Shown here: one piece after another, positions 62,480-64,000 of the stretch
How the letters are laid out: each line of letters begins with the position of its first letter
Position numbering within the stretch: the stretch's first letter is position 1
Source of the DNA: Caulobacter sp.
Lineage (GTDB): Bacteria; Pseudomonadota; Alphaproteobacteria; Caulobacterales; Caulobacteraceae
DNA length: 64,000 nucleotides
Direction of reading: 5' to 3'
NCBI GenBank assembly: GCA_016125585.1
Contig: WGLL01000006.1
Location: 186,001-250,000, forward strand
Position numbers and translations under genes: made by a program
The notes under the pieces: model-generated
The model's database searches: none
What the model was told of the DNA's origin: nothing
Seen by the model: only the letters and a program-made list of their open reading frames with translations

Positions 62480-63246
62480 TGCCAGGCCTTTGCCTTGTGG
62501 GCCGCGTCGATGGCGTCGGTCAGGGCGGGCTTGGCCCCCCGGCGGCGCAGCTCTTCGGTGGTCATCACGGCGGTCTCGTTGCAGGCGGTGACGACGTGGG
62601 GCAGTTCGGCGATCTGCATGGCCACGCCGCCCGCCTTGGCGTCGATCCACAGGATCAGGTCGAAGTCCTGGTCGAGGACGCTGTCGCAGCCTTCTGCCCA
62701 GTCGGGGTCCTTGTCCGGCGCCGCGCGGACGGCGGCGCGGTACCAGTCGCGCAGGGCCGGGGCCTGGACGGCGCCGACCTGGGTGGCGTCATCGCCGGTC
62801 AGCAACACCTCCGGCGTGACCAGATCGGCCGGCAGATAACTGGCCCAGCTGATCGGCCGGCCGGTGCCCAGGTCGTAGGTCAGGGCCAATTGCCAGGTGT
62901 TGGGATGGGCGCCGCCGCAGCTGTAGTAGTCGGCGGCGAACAGGCTGAGGAAGGGCTCGCCGGTCATCGGGGCGGTGATCCCCCGCTCCCAGGCATACAT
63001 CTCGCCATCGAGCTTGCCGCATCCCTTAACCGCCTTCTTGAGCCGGGCGTCGGCGCGGTTCAGGGCCTGATTGATCCTGTCGATCTTGGGTCCGGTCGGG
63101 GCGGTGATGCGGGGAAAGGCGTCAAGGTCCTTGCCCAGGGACGGCTGGCTGCTCAGGCCGATGAGGTCGGCGGCGGTCGCGTTTTCGGGTGGCGTGCAGG
63201 CCATCAGGGCGGCGACGGCGAGCAGGGCGGGGAAGAGGGCGCGCAT
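62476..63246 (-). CDS. Lipoprotein of unknown function coupled to purT
   Basis: 256 residues from the ATG at 63246. Lipoprotein signal [17 protein letters not shown] with Cys17 in LMAC. Mature part: [19 protein letters not shown] helix, then [24 protein letters not shown], which resembles DUF3298/RsiV-like domains, and [18 protein letters not shown]. It overlaps purT by 4 bases, so they are translated together, although no functional link is known. Confidence 0.78.
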   Translation of the reverse strand: MRALFPALLAVAALMACTPPENATAADLIGLSSQPSLGKDLDAFPRITAPTGPKIDRINQALNRADARLKKAVKGCGKLDGEMYAWERGITAPMTGEPFLSLFAADYYSCGGAHPNTWQLALTYDLGTGRPISWASYLPADLVTPEVLLTGDDATQVGAVQAPALRDWYRAAVRAAPDKDPDWAEGCDSVLDQDFDLILWIDAKAGGVAMQIAELPHVVTACNETAVMTTEELRRRGAKPALTDAIDAAHKAKAWQ

Positions 63247-63262
63247 CGGCTTGGTCCCGGTT

Positions 63263-63423
63263 GCCTTCTCCCCCTGGGGGAGAAGGTGGGCCCCGTAGGG
63301 GCTCGGATGAGGGGTTGATGAGAGATCAAGCTGCCATGGCGGCCTGCCCACGCCAATCCCCGTTGCCGGCGCGACCCCTCATCCGGCCGCTTCGCGGCCA
63401 CCTTCTCCCCCAGGGGGAGAAGG
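63263..63423. repeat. Inverted pair of family A repeats between tkt and the lipoprotein
   Basis: CTTCTCCCCCTGGGGGAGAAGG then TGGGCCCCGTAGGGGCTCGG-ATGAGG (63263-63313) faces CCCTCATCCGGCCGCTTCGCGG then CTTCTCCCCCAGGGGGAGAAGG (63374-63423). The right arm ends 7 bases before the tkt stop. Confidence 0.88.
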
Positions 63424-63429
63424 AAACGA

Positions 63430-64000
63430 CTACGAGAGCTTCGCCTTCACGGCCGCGACGACGGCCTCGGCGGTGATGCCGAATTCCTTGTAGAGGCGCT
63501 CATAGGGGGCGCTGGCGCCGAAGCCGGTCATGCCGACGAAGACGCCGTCCTCGCCGATGAACCGCTCCCAGCCGAACTTGACCGCCGCCTCGACGGCGAC
63601 CCGGACCCTGGCCTTGCCGATGATCTTCTCGCGGTAGGCGGCGGGCTGCTGTTCGAACAGCTCCCAGCAGGGGGTGGAGACGACGCGGGTTCCGATGCCC
63701 GCCGCTTCCAGCTGGCTCCTGGCCGACAGCGCGATGGCGACCTCGGTGCCGCTGGCGAAGAGGGTGACCTGGGCCTCGCCCTCGGCCGGGGCGATCTCAT
63801 AGGCGCCCTTGGCCGACATGTTTTCCGGCGCGAAGGTGCGGCCGACCGGGGTCTTCTGCCGTGACAGGGCCATGATCGACGGGGTGGTCTTGTGCTCCAG
63901 GGCCGAGCGCCAGCACTCGGCCGCCTCGACCGCATCGGCGGGGCGGAAGACCAGCAGATTGGGCATGGCGCGCAGGGCGGCCAGATGTTCAACCGGCTGG
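63430..64000 (-). CDS. tkt: Transketolase (N-terminal part outside the window)
   Basis: 190 C-terminal residues; the frame is open to the window edge. QPVEHLAALRAMPNLLVFRP is the typical transketolase stretch after the THQPVEH catalytic His; SRQKTPVGRTF and the C-terminal domain (VSTPCWELFEQQ, WERFIGEDGVFVGMTGFGAS) follow. It moves two-carbon units between sugar phosphates in the pentose phosphate and Calvin pathways. With gap, pgk and fba it forms a sugar-phosphate cluster. Confidence 0.95.
   Translation of the reverse strand, partial: QPVEHLAALRAMPNLLVFRPADAVEAAECWRSALEHKTTPSIMALSRQKTPVGRTFAPENMSAKGAYEIAPAEGEAQVTLFASGTEVAIALSARSQLEAAGIGTRVVSTPCWELFEQQPAAYREKIIGKARVRVAVEAAVKFGWERFIGEDGVFVGMTGFGASAPYERLYKEFGITAEAVVAAVKAKLS

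Overview
The window is about 64 kb of very GC-rich, densely coded chromosome. It looks like a free-living alphaproteobacterium, most likely of the Caulobacteraceae (Caulobacter, Phenylobacterium or a relative). The reasons are a stand-alone F0 ATP synthase operon with both b and b' subunits and no F1 genes beside it, the ruvCAB-ybgC-tolQRAB-pal-cpoB-tilS-ftsH block, a split glycine decarboxylase (gcvPA/gcvPB) behind a tandem glycine riboswitch, and etfBA near a PduO-type adenosyltransferase and a HIG1 protein. The genus call is inference. No rRNA, tRNA, CRISPR array, IS element, prophage or plasmid function was seen.

Layout. 1-7.4 kb (+): the 3' part of a Sua5/TsaC gene, an FAD-linked oxidase, yaaA, a coupled bdhA-patatin-NUDIX operon behind a perfect palindrome, then an SDR and a nitronate-monooxygenase-type gene. 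7.65-10.3 kb (+): F0 operon atpI-atpB-atpE-atpG(b')-atpF, closed by a terminator. 10.4-11.7 kb: two tandem paralogues of an unknown exported protein, the first broken by a one-base frameshift. 12.9-18.7 kb (-): glycine riboswitch, gcvT, gcvH, an unknown gene, gcvPA, gcvPB, GNAT. 19-25.8 kb: CPBP protein, M20 peptidase, VOC protein, a RebB-like (R-body/killing trait) gene, DUF2188, HAD, MaoC and ribF. 26-33.4 kb: etfBA, PduO and HIG1 genes, two TetR regulators (the first coupled to a tiny coiled-coil protein), a methylsuccinyl-CoA-dehydrogenase-like acyl-CoA dehydrogenase and a GST.

33.4-49.3 kb is mostly minus strand: alpha/beta hydrolase, folP, (a plus-strand metallopeptidase), a YbjN protein, ftsH, tilS, cpoB, pal, tolB, tolA, tolR, tolQ, ybgC, two unknown membrane-protein paralogues, ruvB, ruvA, ruvC. 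49.6-64 kb: MgtC, YebC and MFS genes, then the sugar-phosphate genes fba, pgk, gap and partial tkt, interrupted by an S41 protease, purT with a coupled lipoprotein, and small unknown genes.

The functional themes are C2/C4 and polyhydroxybutyrate metabolism (bdhA-patatin, ETF, MaoC, acyl-CoA dehydrogenase, B12 adenosylation), envelope constriction (Tol-Pal), glycine catabolism and central sugar metabolism. From about 48 kb onward almost every intergenic gap carries one of two families of intergenic inverted repeats, and one gene ends inside such a repeat. The least explained items are the two neighbouring membrane paralogues that seem to lack any ATG/GTG/TTG start at their conserved N-terminus (45850-46964), the orphan RebB-like gene, the unknown gene inside the gcv operon, and the frameshifted exported paralogue.
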